Positions 25,974 to 35,197 of a stretch of DNA of 64,000 nt are shown one piece after another (position 1 is the first letter of the stretch; every line of letters begins with the position of its first letter). The notes below the pieces were generated by a model, which saw nothing but the letters and a program-made list of their open reading frames with translations, did no database searches and was not told where the DNA came from. The translations under genes and the position numbers were made by a program. The stretch comes from Granulosicoccus sp963833195. Its GTDB lineage: Bacteria; Pseudomonadota; Gammaproteobacteria; Granulosicoccales; Granulosicoccaceae. The stretch spans positions 1,426,001-1,490,000 of the forward strand of contig CAWHXF010000028.1 in assembly GCA_963833195.1 (NCBI GenBank), given 5' to 3'.

Positions 25974-26902
25974 GTCACCGTCCAACGCGTCGCCGTCCGA
26001 GAGGATCGGCTTCGCGATCCGTCGCCACCTGCACCGCGCTCCTGCTCGGGGGTGCCGCGCACGCCGGCTCACCGCCCGACCCGAGCGCGGACATTCCATG
26101 GGACGAGGACGCGACGACGGGCGGTGCGCAGACGCGCTTCGACGGCGTCGACTCGGTCATGGCGGCATTCGACAACGCGCGGCGCGCGGAGGAGGACCAG
26201 TTCGACCTGGAGGCGGGGAGTCTCGGCAACCTGTCGCTGCCCGCTCAGGCGGACTGGGACGCGCTGGATGTCTCGAGCAAGGCGCTCGCGATCACCAACG
26301 CCGAGCGCACGGCGCGCGGCGGCGCCCCCTACCCCGGCGGCGCGCCGCTCGGGCTGCCGCTCGCGGGCGTGGAGACGCACCTCGACGACTTGGCCCAGCG
26401 CTACGCGGACTACATGGTCACCGCGAACTACTGGGGTCACGACGCACCGGCCGACGGGCCGGAACCCTTCGCGGGCACCGATCCGTTCTCGCGCATCGAC
26501 AACCACCCGGTGCTGGGCGAGGCGCCGGGCGGCGACTGCCACCAGTTCCTCGGTCAGGCCGAGAACCTCGCGGTGTTCGCCTCATCGCCGGGCACCGACA
26601 TACCGCTGCCCATCGAGCGCGCCATCTACGGCTTCATCTACGACGATGCGGGCTCCGCCTGGGGACACCGTCACCTCATGCTGCTGCAGGACGAGCCCCT
26701 GAGGGGCGGTTCGGGCGGCTACACGAACGATGCCGGCGGCGACGACAGCGAAGGCTTCATGGGCGTCGGCACGGCGGGATCGATGGACGGCGGCTACGCG
26801 GCGTTCGACGACGTCGAGACCTTCCCGGTGCAACGCAACGTCGTGATGCTGTTCATCGACCCCGTGCCCGGGGACGCGTGCGGCTACGAGTCGTCGGACT
26901 GA
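25970..26902 (+). CDS. Secreted CAP/SCP-domain protein, 310 aa
   Basis: A basic N-terminus followed by a short hydrophobic stretch ending AHAG (about residue 34) suggests export. Then come an acidic linker and a CAP-superfamily domain from about residue 105: ALAITNAERTARG, LDDLAQRYADYMVTANYWGHD, a middle Asp/Gly-rich part and WGHRHLMLL. The two His residues expected in the CAP cavity are seen in YWGHD and WGHRH. The ATG overlaps the stop of the efflux gene. Bacterial CAP proteins are mostly uncharacterised. A role in envelope or peptide/lipid binding is possible, but nothing here decides it. Confidence 0.78.
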   Translation: MSHRPTRRRPRGSASRSVATCTALLLGGAAHAGSPPDPSADIPWDEDATTGGAQTRFDGVDSVMAAFDNARRAEEDQFDLEAGSLGNLSLPAQADWDALDVSSKALAITNAERTARGGAPYPGGAPLGLPLAGVETHLDDLAQRYADYMVTANYWGHDAPADGPEPFAGTDPFSRIDNHPVLGEAPGGDCHQFLGQAENLAVFASSPGTDIPLPIERAIYGFIYDDAGSAWGHRHLMLLQDEPLRGGSGGYTNDAGGDDSEGFMGVGTAGSMDGGYAAFDDVETFPVQRNVVMLFIDPVPGDACGYESSD

Positions 26903-26924
26903 GATCGCTCCCTCGACGCTTCCC

Positions 26925-27893
26925 ATGTCCCGAACCGAACAGACGAGCGCACCGCTGCACGTCGTCGCCGCGAAGCGATCCGGTCACCTGAGCCTGGACG
27001 AGCGGCTCGATCCGTTGAAGGCCGAAGCCCGCACGCACGGCCGCGAGCTCGACATCGCCGTCTGCGATGCACCCGACGAACTGAGGGGCGCCGCCGAGCG
27101 CGCGGCCCGGCGGGCCCGCGAGAGCGGCGGCGTCGTGGTCGCGAGCGGCGGTGACGGCAGCGTCGGCGTGATCGCGCGCGCGACCCTGGGAACCGGTGTC
27201 GCCTTCGCCATCCTGCCGGGCGGCACGTTCAACATGCTGGCCCGCGACAACGGGGTGCCCGAGGAGCCGGCGGCGGCCGCGCGCAACGCGCTCGAGGGCG
27301 TGGTGCGCGAGGTGCGCGTGGGCGACGTCAACGGCACGCCGTTCTTCGTGAACGCGAGCCTCGGGCTCTACCCGCGCGTGCTGGCCGAACGCGAGGAGTT
27401 CAAGAGCCGGCTCGGGCGCCACCGCTGGGTGGCGATCCTGTCGGCCTTCAACACCGTGCGCGCGGGCCTGCGCGCCTCGAAGCTCGTGTTCGAATCCGAC
27501 GACGGTGCGCCGCGGACGCGACGTACGCCCATCGTCTTCGTCGGCAACAACGCCATGCAGCTCGAGCGCGTCGGCGTCGCGCCGCCGGAGGACGGCGGCA
27601 CGCTCGTCGCCTTCACGACGCCGCCCGTGACGCGCGCCGCGATGTTCCGCATGATGCTCGAGGCCGCCGTGGGGCGTCTGGATCTCGCCGACGATCTCGA
27701 GCGCCTGTCCTTCCACCGGCTGAGCGTGTTCCCGGCGGAGCGCCGGGGCCTGCGCCGCGCGGCACCGCGCAGGCCCCGGCGCATCGCGCTCGACGGCGAG
27801 ATGTTCCATTTCGACCCGCCGTGGGTGTTCGGCGTGCGCGAGGCGCCGCTGCGCCTGTTGTGCCCGCCCGGCGAGGCTTCCGCGACCGCATGA
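26925..27893 (+). CDS. Diacylglycerol/lipid kinase catalytic-domain protein, 322 aa
   Basis: DAGK-catalytic-domain protein of the YegS/DgkB type, expected to phosphorylate a lipid headgroup with ATP. The glycine-rich nucleotide loop VVVASGGDGSVGVIARA is at about residues 70-86, followed by FAILPGGTFNMLARDNGVP, the conserved PxGTxNxxAR element. The C-terminal beta-sandwich domain carries VGNNAMQLERVGV and DGEMFHFDPP. It overlaps the metallophosphoesterase start by ATGA, suggesting joint expression. Lipid substrate is unknown. Confidence 0.86.
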   Translation: MSRTEQTSAPLHVVAAKRSGHLSLDERLDPLKAEARTHGRELDIAVCDAPDELRGAAERAARRARESGGVVVASGGDGSVGVIARATLGTGVAFAILPGGTFNMLARDNGVPEEPAAAARNALEGVVREVRVGDVNGTPFFVNASLGLYPRVLAEREEFKSRLGRHRWVAILSAFNTVRAGLRASKLVFESDDGAPRTRRTPIVFVGNNAMQLERVGVAPPEDGGTLVAFTTPPVTRAAMFRMMLEAAVGRLDLADDLERLSFHRLSVFPAERRGLRRAAPRRPRRIALDGEMFHFDPPWVFGVREAPLRLLCPPGEASATA

Positions 27894-28795
27894 GCGCCAC
27901 GACGCGGCTGCTGCAGGTGTCGGACGTGCATTTCGGGACCGAACGGACGGGCGCGGTGGAGGCGCTGCTGGCGTTGCACCGGAAGCTCGCCCCCGACGTG
28001 GTCGTGCTGTCCGGCGACCTGACCCAACGCGCCACGGCGAAGCAGTTCGGTGCCGCGCGCGACTTCGCCGACGCGTTGTCGCGAGGCGGCTCGACCGTGC
28101 TGGCGCTGGCGGGAAATCACGACGTGCCGCTGTTCGCGCTGTGGACGCGACTGCTGGCACCGTATCGGCGCTACCGCAAGCGCTTCGGTTCCGAGCAGGG
28201 CTTCGTGCACGAGGACGACGCATTGGTGCTCGTCGGACTGAACTCGACGCGCCACCTCAGGCACAAGGACGGCGAGGTGAGCGAGGCGCAGGTGGAGCGC
28301 GTGGCCACCACGCTCGAGGCCCTGCCGTCCGACGCGCGCGTGCGCGCGGTCGTCATGCACCATCCCGTGCATGGCATCCGCCCGCAGGACGAGGCGAACC
28401 TCGTGCACGGCGGCGAGGCGGCGGTGCGCCGCTGGTCGGCGGCCGGGGCGGATCTCGTGCTGGGCGGGCACGTGCACCTGCCCTATGCCGCCCCGCTGTC
28501 GGTGCGCTACGCCGGCCTCGCCGCGCCGTTGTGGTGCGTGCAGGCGGGCACCGCGCTGTCGCGCCGCACGCGCGGCGGCGTGCCGAACTCGGTGAACCTC
28601 GTGCAGGCGAGCGCCTCGCGCACGTGCCGGCTGGAGCGCTGGGACTTCGAGGCCGGGGCGCGCGAGTTCGGGCTGCACTCCGCGGAGACGCTGGAGCTGG
28701 ACGAACGCCGCCCGGCGGACGCGACCTCGGCGCCGCTGGATCCGCTGCAGGCGGAGCTCGACGTGCTCGAGCCGCGCGAACCCCGGCAGCGTTGA
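27890..28795 (+). CDS. Metallophosphoesterase (calcineurin-like), 301 aa
   Basis: Binuclear-metal phosphoesterase. Motifs in order: VSDVHFG (about residues 9-15), VLSGDLTQRA (about 40-49), LALAGNHDVPLF (about 66-77), VVMHHPVHGI (about 155-164) and LGGHVHLPYA (about 193-202), matching the DxH...GDxxx...GNHD...GHxH set. It lacks membrane segments and a signal peptide. Coupled to the upstream lipid kinase gene, it may act on a phospholipid or nucleotide, as UDP-diacylglucosamine hydrolase relatives and cyclic-nucleotide phosphodiesterases share this fold. The C-terminal about 60 residues are polar and less conserved. Confidence 0.88.
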   Translation: MSATTRLLQVSDVHFGTERTGAVEALLALHRKLAPDVVVLSGDLTQRATAKQFGAARDFADALSRGGSTVLALAGNHDVPLFALWTRLLAPYRRYRKRFGSEQGFVHEDDALVLVGLNSTRHLRHKDGEVSEAQVERVATTLEALPSDARVRAVVMHHPVHGIRPQDEANLVHGGEAAVRRWSAAGADLVLGGHVHLPYAAPLSVRYAGLAAPLWCVQAGTALSRRTRGGVPNSVNLVQASASRTCRLERWDFEAGAREFGLHSAETLELDERRPADATSAPLDPLQAELDVLEPREPRQR

Positions 28796-28817
28796 GGCGT
28801 CGGTCCCGCCCGCGGTG

Positions 28818-30767
28818 CTACGGCGCGGGCACCCCTTCTTCGAGTCCGGGTGTCCCGCCTCCGAGTCCGGCGCCCCCTGCTCCGGGCCCGGACGCCCCGC
28901 CATCGACGGCGGGCGCGACCGGCCCCGGCGGCCCCGGCGGCTCCGATGCCAGCGCGTGCTGCGCGCCGGTGAACAGGTCGGCCGCGAGCAGCCGCACGCG
29001 CGCGAGCCACGCGATGCCGTCGACGCACTCGGGCAGCGCCGCCTCGGGCGTGCACGCGATCGCGCCGGAGAGAGCCGCGGAGCCCGTGACATCGGCCGAC
29101 GAGGGCGTCTCGTAGTGCATGCCGTACAGCGGCCGGTAGCTCGTTCCCGCCGGGGACGATGCCCAGGCGAACGCGCCGTCGTCGTCGCCGCCGAGCAGGC
29201 CCAGGATCAGCGAAGGCAGCCGGTACAGCGGCACCTTGCCGACATCGATCGCCCCGCGCGCGCCATCGATGACGATCAGCGGCGTCGCGCTCAGGAACTC
29301 GAGCTGCGCGGCGGAGAAGTCCTCGCGCTCGGGCGGCAGGCCCAGCACCTCGTCGTAGACGCCGAAGCCGTAGTCGAGGAACGGCAGGTGATCGCCGAAG
29401 GCCACGATGAGCGCGTCCGGGTCGGCGGCGCGCAGGTCCTCGATCTGCGCGACGAGCGCGCGCGACTTGTACCAGAGCTGATTGGCGTAGCCGTGCAGCT
29501 TCTGCACGTCGCCGTTCACGGTCACGCGGTCCGGATAGGCCTCGCTCGACGGATACGGCACGTGGCCGTGATAGGTGAGCACGTAGTCGAACACCGGCGC
29601 ATCGACACCGATGGGCCCCGTCCCGCGCAGCTCCCGCAGGCGCTCGCCCACCTGCTCGTACAACGCGTGATCGAGCATGAAGTCGCCGATGGCGTCGCTC
29701 GTGTCGAAGTCCGCCACGCTCAGGAACCGCTCGAAGCCCGCCAGCCGGTAGGCGAGCGTGCGGTTCCAGAACTGCGGCACGTTGGGGTGCGAGGCGACGG
29801 TGCGCCAGCCGGCCTGCGCCAGCACGCGCGGCAGGCACGGTGCCCTGCGGCGCAGGCCGCCTTCGAAGAAGACGGTCTGCTCCACGACCGGGAAACCGCA
29901 CAGCGCCTCGAACTCGGCGTTGGCGGTGTAGCCGCCGAAGGTGGGCGACAGCGCGACCGAGTTGCCGGCGGCGCTCCACAGCTCGCGCAGGGCCGGCGGA
30001 AAGGGGTCCTCGGGTATCCACGCGGGACCGAGCGAGGCGACATCGAAGAACGATTCGAGCACGATCACGTGCACGTTCCGGCGCTGCAGCCCGGAGAGCG
30101 AAGGCGAGGCGTCGGGCAGGCCCACGAGCGCGTCGCGCACCTCGGCGCTCGAAGGCAGGCCCTCGCTCGCCGACGCGTCGCGCACCGCCTCCTGCACCAG
30201 GTGCAGCGCGAGCCCCCGTTGGCGCCAGTTGCCGGGCTGGTTCCAGACCGAGTTGCCGAAGCGTGCGTCGAGGGCCGCACTGATCGCCTGCGAGCGTGCA
30301 TCGACGAGCGCGACCGTGCCCGCCAGCACCGCGATCACGGCCCACGTCGCGACCGAGCGCCAGCGCACGAGCCACACCAGGAGCAGGACCGGCACGAGCG
30401 CCACCGCCGCCACGGCGAGCTTGCCTGGCCCTTCCGCCAGGCGGTACAGGTTCACCAGGTTCGCGAAGTCCTCCGGCGCGCCGGGCACGCCCAGCACCAG
30501 CACCTTCGCGGCGTTGATGAGCTGCAGCCCCGTCACGACGAGCGACGCGAACACGAGCGTGGGCACGGTGCGACGCACCAGCGCCCAGACCACGAGCGTG
30601 AAGGCGAGGTTGCCCGCGTAGTCGCGCTGCCAGAAACCGTCCCACAGAGGCAGGCGCAAGGGGTACTCGATGACGAGGCGCAGGCCGAGGGTGAGCACGA
30701 GCACGGTGGCCGCGACCAGCGCGAGCGAGCGCGTCCAAGCGTGCGCGACCGACCCGTCAGGCCGCAC
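28818..30767 (-). CDS. LTA-synthase-like membrane sulfatase-fold enzyme with Gly/Pro-rich tail, 649 aa
   Basis: Five N-terminal membrane helices and a periplasmic sulfatase-superfamily domain. The nucleophile Thr is expected in LSPTFGGYTANAEFEALCG (about residue 275), and metal ligands in LIVAFGDHLPF (about residue 458). YHGHVPYPSS carries the His pair near the active site. This sequence matches the LtaS/OpgB type more closely than the two at 9 and 11 kb. The last about 35 residues are a Gly/Pro-rich repeat-like tail (PPGPPGPVAP ... GAGGAGLGG). The start overlaps the 3' end of the MscS gene by 11 nt. A role in transferring phosphoglycerol or phosphoethanolamine to periplasmic glycan fits its closeness to an osmotic channel. 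Confidence 0.85.
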   Translation of the reverse strand: MRPDGSVAHAWTRSLALVAATVLVLTLGLRLVIEYPLRLPLWDGFWQRDYAGNLAFTLVVWALVRRTVPTLVFASLVVTGLQLINAAKVLVLGVPGAPEDFANLVNLYRLAEGPGKLAVAAVALVPVLLLVWLVRWRSVATWAVIAVLAGTVALVDARSQAISAALDARFGNSVWNQPGNWRQRGLALHLVQEAVRDASASEGLPSSAEVRDALVGLPDASPSLSGLQRRNVHVIVLESFFDVASLGPAWIPEDPFPPALRELWSAAGNSVALSPTFGGYTANAEFEALCGFPVVEQTVFFEGGLRRRAPCLPRVLAQAGWRTVASHPNVPQFWNRTLAYRLAGFERFLSVADFDTSDAIGDFMLDHALYEQVGERLRELRGTGPIGVDAPVFDYVLTYHGHVPYPSSEAYPDRVTVNGDVQKLHGYANQLWYKSRALVAQIEDLRAADPDALIVAFGDHLPFLDYGFGVYDEVLGLPPEREDFSAAQLEFLSATPLIVIDGARGAIDVGKVPLYRLPSLILGLLGGDDDGAFAWASSPAGTSYRPLYGMHYETPSSADVTGSAALSGAIACTPEAALPECVDGIAWLARVRLLAADLFTGAQHALASEPPGPPGPVAPAVDGGASGPGAGGAGLGGGTPGLEEGVPAP

Positions 30768-31620
30768 GCACGTCCGCCCGTTCGGTCATCGTCGTCTGCC
30801 CGGCGCCGCGGCGGTTGGAGCGGTACCAGTCGAAGAACTCGCGCACCATCGCCTTCTCCAGGTCCCCGATGCGCTCGGTGGGGCAGAACACCGTCATGGT
30901 CGTGACGAGCTTGGCGGTGTCGTTGGTCGAGAACTCGATCGACGGTTCGGGATCCGGAATGTCGATGCCGGTGCGCAGCTCCAGCATGTGGTTGTAGCGA
31001 CGCGCGGTCTCGGCGAAGGGTTCGGTCAGGCTGCGGATGCGCTGCTCCAGCCGCGCCTCGGCATCGAACGGGAAGGCGTCCGGCTCGATGGTGATCGTGA
31101 AGCTGTGGAACTGGTAGCGCTTCAGGAAGTTCTGGTTGGCGACGCTCGCCACGAGAAACAGGCTGTTCGGCACGACGATGGTGCGCCCGGTGTAGGTGTA
31201 ACCGCGCCGCTCCACCTCCTGGATCATGGTGCTCAGGAAGTTTCTCTCGATGACCTCGCCGAAGCGATCCTGCACCGCGACCCAGTCACCGATGACGAAC
31301 GCGCGCGAGCTCCGGATCAGCATCGTGCCGAGCAGGCAGAGCAGCAGCTCCTTGGTGGCCACCACGAGCGCGACGGCGATGGCCGTGATCGACAGCGCGA
31401 ACTCCTGGAGCTGCGGCAGCCAGATCGCGAGGATGGTGATCGCGATCACCGCGACCGTGCCGTGATGCAGCACCGAGATGACGCGCCGATCGGCGGCCTT
31501 CAGGATGCCGGTCTCGCGCCTGATCTGCCGCGTGGCGAACCAGCGCACCCCGATCGCCAGCACCGCGATGCCGACGGTCAGCGCGAGCCTGTGCCACGAC
31601 GTCCAGCTCTCGATCAACAC
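30757..31620 (-). CDS. Small-conductance mechanosensitive channel (MscS family), 287 aa
   Basis: Three predicted N-terminal helices, the third being the pore-type helix (FALSITAIAVALVVATKELL). The beta domain follows with RAFVIGDWVAVQDRFGEVIERN, where the F-x-I/V-G-D-x-V-x-V pattern is diagnostic, and GRTIVVPNSLFL for the conserved PN. The C-terminal alpha/beta cytoplasmic domain is complete. It protects against hypo-osmotic shock by releasing solutes. Its 3' end overlaps the sulfatase-fold gene, so the two are probably expressed together in response to envelope or osmotic stress. Confidence 0.9.
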   Translation of the reverse strand: MLIESWTSWHRLALTVGIAVLAIGVRWFATRQIRRETGILKAADRRVISVLHHGTVAVIAITILAIWLPQLQEFALSITAIAVALVVATKELLLCLLGTMLIRSSRAFVIGDWVAVQDRFGEVIERNFLSTMIQEVERRGYTYTGRTIVVPNSLFLVASVANQNFLKRYQFHSFTITIEPDAFPFDAEARLEQRIRSLTEPFAETARRYNHMLELRTGIDIPDPEPSIEFSTNDTAKLVTTMTVFCPTERIGDLEKAMVREFFDWYRSNRRGAGQTTMTERADVRAA

Positions 31621-31762
31621 TCGTTCTCCGTCACCACGTCGGGCGCCGCATCACCACGGCCCGTCAGGGGCCGGACCTTACACCTCGGCCGCGCGGTCGA
31701 CGGTGACGTCGCTGCCAGAACGGTCGCTTTCCCGCTCGGCCGCCCGCGGACCGACGCCCTTC

Positions 31763-32431
31763 TCAGGAGCCGAGCGAGCGGGCGAATTCGTCGAGCTGCT
31801 GCTCGGCGTCGTCCCGTTCGAGCCCCATGCGCTGCTCCATGATCGACACCACCTGGTTGCGATCGCCCCTCGTCTGCATCAGCTCGTCCTCCTCCAGCTC
31901 GCCGAAGCGCTCGCGCAGCAGCTTGACCGAGCCCGTCCAGTCGCTGACGAGACTGTTCCAGGGCGGGTTGTCGCTGGTGTTGTCGGGCACGCTCGGCGTC
32001 ACGTCGGTCTCCGCGATCAGCGTGTCGGCCTCGACGGGGGCGGCGGTGTTCGCCTCCGGCCCCGTGCCCGCCATCTGCGCGTCGGCCACGGTCGCGTCGG
32101 GCGCGATGACGACCTCCTCGATGTCCGTGGCGATGGTGGCCACGGGCTCGGGGTCGACTTCGGGCACGACCTCGACGGGCACGGCCACCGGTTCCGGACG
32201 CGGCAGCGCGTTCACCGGCACCGATTTCATCACGGTGCGCGACTCGACGGTGACGACGGGCGGCGTGTCCACCACGCGCGCCGTTCCCACGACCTCGCCG
32301 GGCGCATCGTCGTCGTCCTCGCCGCCGCACGCGCCGAGCGCGGCGGTCGCGACGACCAGCGCGACGAGCGTCCGGGATCCGGGCCCGGATCCGGAGGAGA
32401 GGTCTGACTGGCGGCGGGGGAACCTGCGCAT
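31763..32431 (-). CDS. Lipoprotein with C-terminal CsbD-like domain, 222 aa
   Basis: Begins with a short basic region and a hydrophobic helix ending in the lipobox ALGAC (Cys near residue 33), so it should be lipidated and anchored in the envelope. A Val/Pro/Glu-rich linker of about 110 residues follows. The last about 65 residues form a CsbD-like stress domain: WNSLVSDWTGSVKLLRERFG, ELEEDELMQTRGDRNQVV and QRMGLERDDAEQQLDEF. CsbD domains are usually small cytoplasmic proteins, so a lipoprotein form is unusual. ATG 32431 is chosen because it places the lipobox correctly; a longer open frame exists upstream. Confidence 0.75.
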   Translation of the reverse strand: MRRFPRRQSDLSSGSGPGSRTLVALVVATAALGACGGEDDDDAPGEVVGTARVVDTPPVVTVESRTVMKSVPVNALPRPEPVAVPVEVVPEVDPEPVATIATDIEEVVIAPDATVADAQMAGTGPEANTAAPVEADTLIAETDVTPSVPDNTSDNPPWNSLVSDWTGSVKLLRERFGELEEDELMQTRGDRNQVVSIMEQRMGLERDDAEQQLDEFARSLGS

Positions 32432-32506
32432 GGGCGATTCTCGGGAAGCGAAGAGTGCCGGGGCGGTGCGTGCTCCGGCGGACCCCCGATCATCGCGAGC
32501 TGTGCT

Positions 32507-32522
32507 CGAGCCGAGCGGCTCG
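32507..32522. promoter_or_regulatory. Perfect dyad in the divergent lipoprotein / binding-protein region
   Basis: CGAGCCG, 2-nt centre, CGGCTCG. It sits 75 bp upstream of the lipoprotein start and 135 bp upstream of the binding-protein start, within a 226-bp divergent region. A possible operator; no partner regulator is identifiable. Confidence 0.3.
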
Positions 32523-32657
32523 CGGGGCCCGCTTTGCAGTCGTTGCATCCCAGGGTGCAGGAATGACCGCGCGGCGCGCGCAACTTCGACGCGGCGGTTC
32601 GCTGGCGCGCGGCCGGCGTGCGAGGGTTCGGCCCTCACTCTACGGATCGCTCGACCC

Positions 32658-34010
32658 ATGTACCACTCCACCAAGCCCTACAACCGGCGCCAGGCGCTAG
32701 CGCCGCGGGCGTGGTGCACCCATCGTGCGCACGAGCCGGAGGCCGCCGCGTCGCAGCGCATCGCGGCGTCCCCCGTCGCGCGCGCGATCGCGGGCGCGCT
32801 GCTGCTCGCCGCCGCCGCCCAAGCGCAGGACGCGCCGCCCTGCGAGCTCGACGACGTGCAGGGCCGCGTCGAGATCCTCGCCAACGACTTCGAGACCACG
32901 ACCGTGCTGGCCGACGCGATGCGGGCCTGCTCGCGCGACGGGCTCGAGGTCGAGGTGAACCTGAACACCGAGGTGCGCGACATCCAGGTCGCCGCCCTGT
33001 CCGCGAAGCCCGCGGCCTACACCGCCGTCATCACCGCCAACGGCAGCGTGGTGCCGCTGCTGAACGAGAACCTCGTGAGGCCGCTGAACGATCTCGTCGA
33101 GCGCTACGGCGCGGGGATCACCGAGCGCCAGAAGATCACGCTCGGCGGCCAGGTCATGGCCATCGCCTTCATGACCAACGCGCAGCACTTCATCTACCGC
33201 GAGGACGTGCTGGAGCAGCTCGAGCTGGAGCCGCCAACGACCTGGGACGGGGTCATGGAGGCCGCCGACGCCGTGCGCGAGGCGGGTCTGATGGAGCACC
33301 CCATCGCCGGCACCTACAAGACGGGCTTCAACCTCGGGCTGGAGTTCGTGAACCACTATCTCGCGCTCGGTGGCGAGCTGTTCGCGGGCGAAGGCGCGGA
33401 GCCCTCGCTCGTGAACGACACCGCCGTCGCGGCGCTCGAGCGCATGAAGCGCATCAGCTCCTACATGGACCCCGACTTCCTGACCATGGACACCAAGCTG
33501 CTGGTGGCCGAGATGGAGCAAGGCACCGCTGCCTTCGCGAACGTGTGGGGCTCCAGCGCGGGCTCCGTGCTCGACGAGCGAGGCGCGGGCGAAGGCGTGG
33601 TCGAGCACTTGCGCCTCGCCGCCGCGCCGCTCGTCGGCGACCCGGGCAAGCCGGCGGCCACCCTGTGGTGGGACGGCTTCACCATCGCGCGGAACATCGA
33701 CGACGCCGACGCCGCGGCCACCTTCCAGGTCCTCGCCGAGAGCACCGACACCGAGGTCGCCAACGCCTATCCCGAGTCCGCCGTGTGGCTGGCAGAGGGC
33801 TACGAGCCCGTGTCCATGGACGAGGGCGTGTTCGCCACCATCGACGCGGGCGCCGCGCCGTACCCCGTGCTGCCATGGATGAGCCTGATGAACGTGGCCC
33901 TCGGTACCGAGCTCGTCGAGTTCCTGCAGGGCAGCGAGAGCGCGACGAAGGCGCTCGAGGACGTCGAGGCGTCCTACCGCACGCAGGCGAAGGCGGCAGG
34001 CTTCCTGTAG
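32658..34010 (+). CDS. ABC transporter sugar-type substrate-binding protein, 450 aa (orphan)
   Basis: Family 1 extracellular solute-binding protein. The mature region has the usual pattern: VEILANDFETTTVLADAM at the first strand, VRPLNDLVERYGAGIT, VMAIAFMTNAQHFIYR with the hinge strand, TTWDGVMEAADAV, and LWWDGFTIARNIDD. The N-terminus from ATG 32658 has about 40 polar residues before a hydrophobic AIAGALLLAAAAQAQ signal core. That is unusually long, but no in-frame ATG or GTG lies closer. No permease or ATPase gene is adjacent; the next gene is convergent. It may serve a transporter encoded elsewhere. Confidence 0.82.
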   Translation: MYHSTKPYNRRQALAPRAWCTHRAHEPEAAASQRIAASPVARAIAGALLLAAAAQAQDAPPCELDDVQGRVEILANDFETTTVLADAMRACSRDGLEVEVNLNTEVRDIQVAALSAKPAAYTAVITANGSVVPLLNENLVRPLNDLVERYGAGITERQKITLGGQVMAIAFMTNAQHFIYREDVLEQLELEPPTTWDGVMEAADAVREAGLMEHPIAGTYKTGFNLGLEFVNHYLALGGELFAGEGAEPSLVNDTAVAALERMKRISSYMDPDFLTMDTKLLVAEMEQGTAAFANVWGSSAGSVLDERGAGEGVVEHLRLAAAPLVGDPGKPAATLWWDGFTIARNIDDADAAATFQVLAESTDTEVANAYPESAVWLAEGYEPVSMDEGVFATIDAGAAPYPVLPWMSLMNVALGTELVEFLQGSESATKALEDVEASYRTQAKAAGFL

Positions 34011-34026
34011 GGAGGCGGCAGAGCCC

Positions 34027-35193
34027 CTACAGGCAGCGCTCCAGCAGTGCCCGGGTGTTGGCGGCGGTCATCGGGACCGGATTGCCGCCGACGCTCGGGT
34101 CCTTCAGCGCGGACGCGGTCAACGCGTCGAGATCGGGGTCCGTCACGCCGAGCTCGGTCAGCGTGCGCGGGATGCCGAGCGCCTCGTCGAGCGCCACCAC
34201 GCGCTCGCGGAACGCCTCGAAGCCGCGCGCGTTGCCGTCCCCGAGGTCCGCCAGGCCCAGGTAGCGTGCGGCGGCCGCGAGCCGCTCCTCGACCGCCTCG
34301 CGGTTGAAGTCCAGCACGGGCACCATGACCGTCGCGTTCGTGGTGCCGTGGTGGGTGTGGTGGACGGCACCGATGGGGTGCGACAGCGCGTGGATGGCGC
34401 CGAGCCCCTTCTGGAACGCGGTGGCCCCCATGGCGGCCGCGGCCAGCATCTGTGCGCGCGCCTCGAGGTCCGTGCCGTCCCGATACGCCCGTTCGAGATA
34501 CGTGTCCACGATCCTCATCCCTTCGAGCGCGATGCCCTGGCTCATGGGATGGAAGTGCGGCGAGCAGTACGCCTCGAGGCAGTGCGCGAACGCGTCCATG
34601 CCCGTGCCCGCCGTGATGCGCGGTGGCAGCCCCACGGTCAGCTCCGGATCGCAGACGACGATGCCGGGCAGCAGCCGTGGGTGGAAGATGATCTTCTTCT
34701 CCTCGGTCGCCTCGTTCGTGAGCACCGACGCACGCCCCACCTCGCTGCCCGTGCCGGCGGTCGTCGGCACGGCCACCACGGGGTCGATGCCGGCCGGATC
34801 GGCGCGCGTCCACCAGTCGTCGATGTCCTCGAAGTCCCACACGGGACGACGCTGGCGCGCCATGAAGGCGATGGCCTTGCCGAGATCGAGCGCCGAGCCG
34901 CCGCCGAAGGCCACCACGCCGTCGTGTCCGCCGTCGCGGTAGACCGCCAGGCCCGCGTCGAGGTTGGCGCCCGTGGGGTTCGGATCCACGCCCGCGAAGA
35001 AGCCGTCGCCGAGCCCGCCGGCGGCCAGGTGACCCTGCGCGGTGGCGACGATCTCGAGCGAGGCGAGCCCCCGATCCGTCACGAGCAGCGGCCGGCGCAT
35101 GCCGAGGGTCCGGCACGCGTCGGCGAGCTCCGTGATGCGGCCGGCGCCGAAGCGAACCGGCGTGGGATAGTTCCAGTTGCCGCGCAGTTGCAT
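34027..35193 (-). CDS. Iron-containing alcohol dehydrogenase, 388 aa
   Basis: Group III Fe-dependent NAD(P)-linked dehydrogenase. Motifs: VVAFGGGSALDLGKAIA (nucleotide-binding GGGS, about residues 95-111), VPTTAGTGSEVGRASV (about 140-155), and metal-ligand region with TGMDAFAHCLEAYCS and ALSHPIGAVHHTHHG, where the His residues coordinate iron. Length is typical. It lies 4 bp after the aldehyde dehydrogenase in the seven-gene operon. With the ligase and aldehyde dehydrogenase it likely oxidises the alcohol end of a gamma-glutamylated amino-alcohol. That role is inferred from context. Confidence 0.9.
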   Translation of the reverse strand: MQLRGNWNYPTPVRFGAGRITELADACRTLGMRRPLLVTDRGLASLEIVATAQGHLAAGGLGDGFFAGVDPNPTGANLDAGLAVYRDGGHDGVVAFGGGSALDLGKAIAFMARQRRPVWDFEDIDDWWTRADPAGIDPVVAVPTTAGTGSEVGRASVLTNEATEEKKIIFHPRLLPGIVVCDPELTVGLPPRITAGTGMDAFAHCLEAYCSPHFHPMSQGIALEGMRIVDTYLERAYRDGTDLEARAQMLAAAAMGATAFQKGLGAIHALSHPIGAVHHTHHGTTNATVMVPVLDFNREAVEERLAAAARYLGLADLGDGNARGFEAFRERVVALDEALGIPRTLTELGVTDPDLDALTASALKDPSVGGNPVPMTAANTRALLERCL

Positions 35194-35197
35194 GCCC

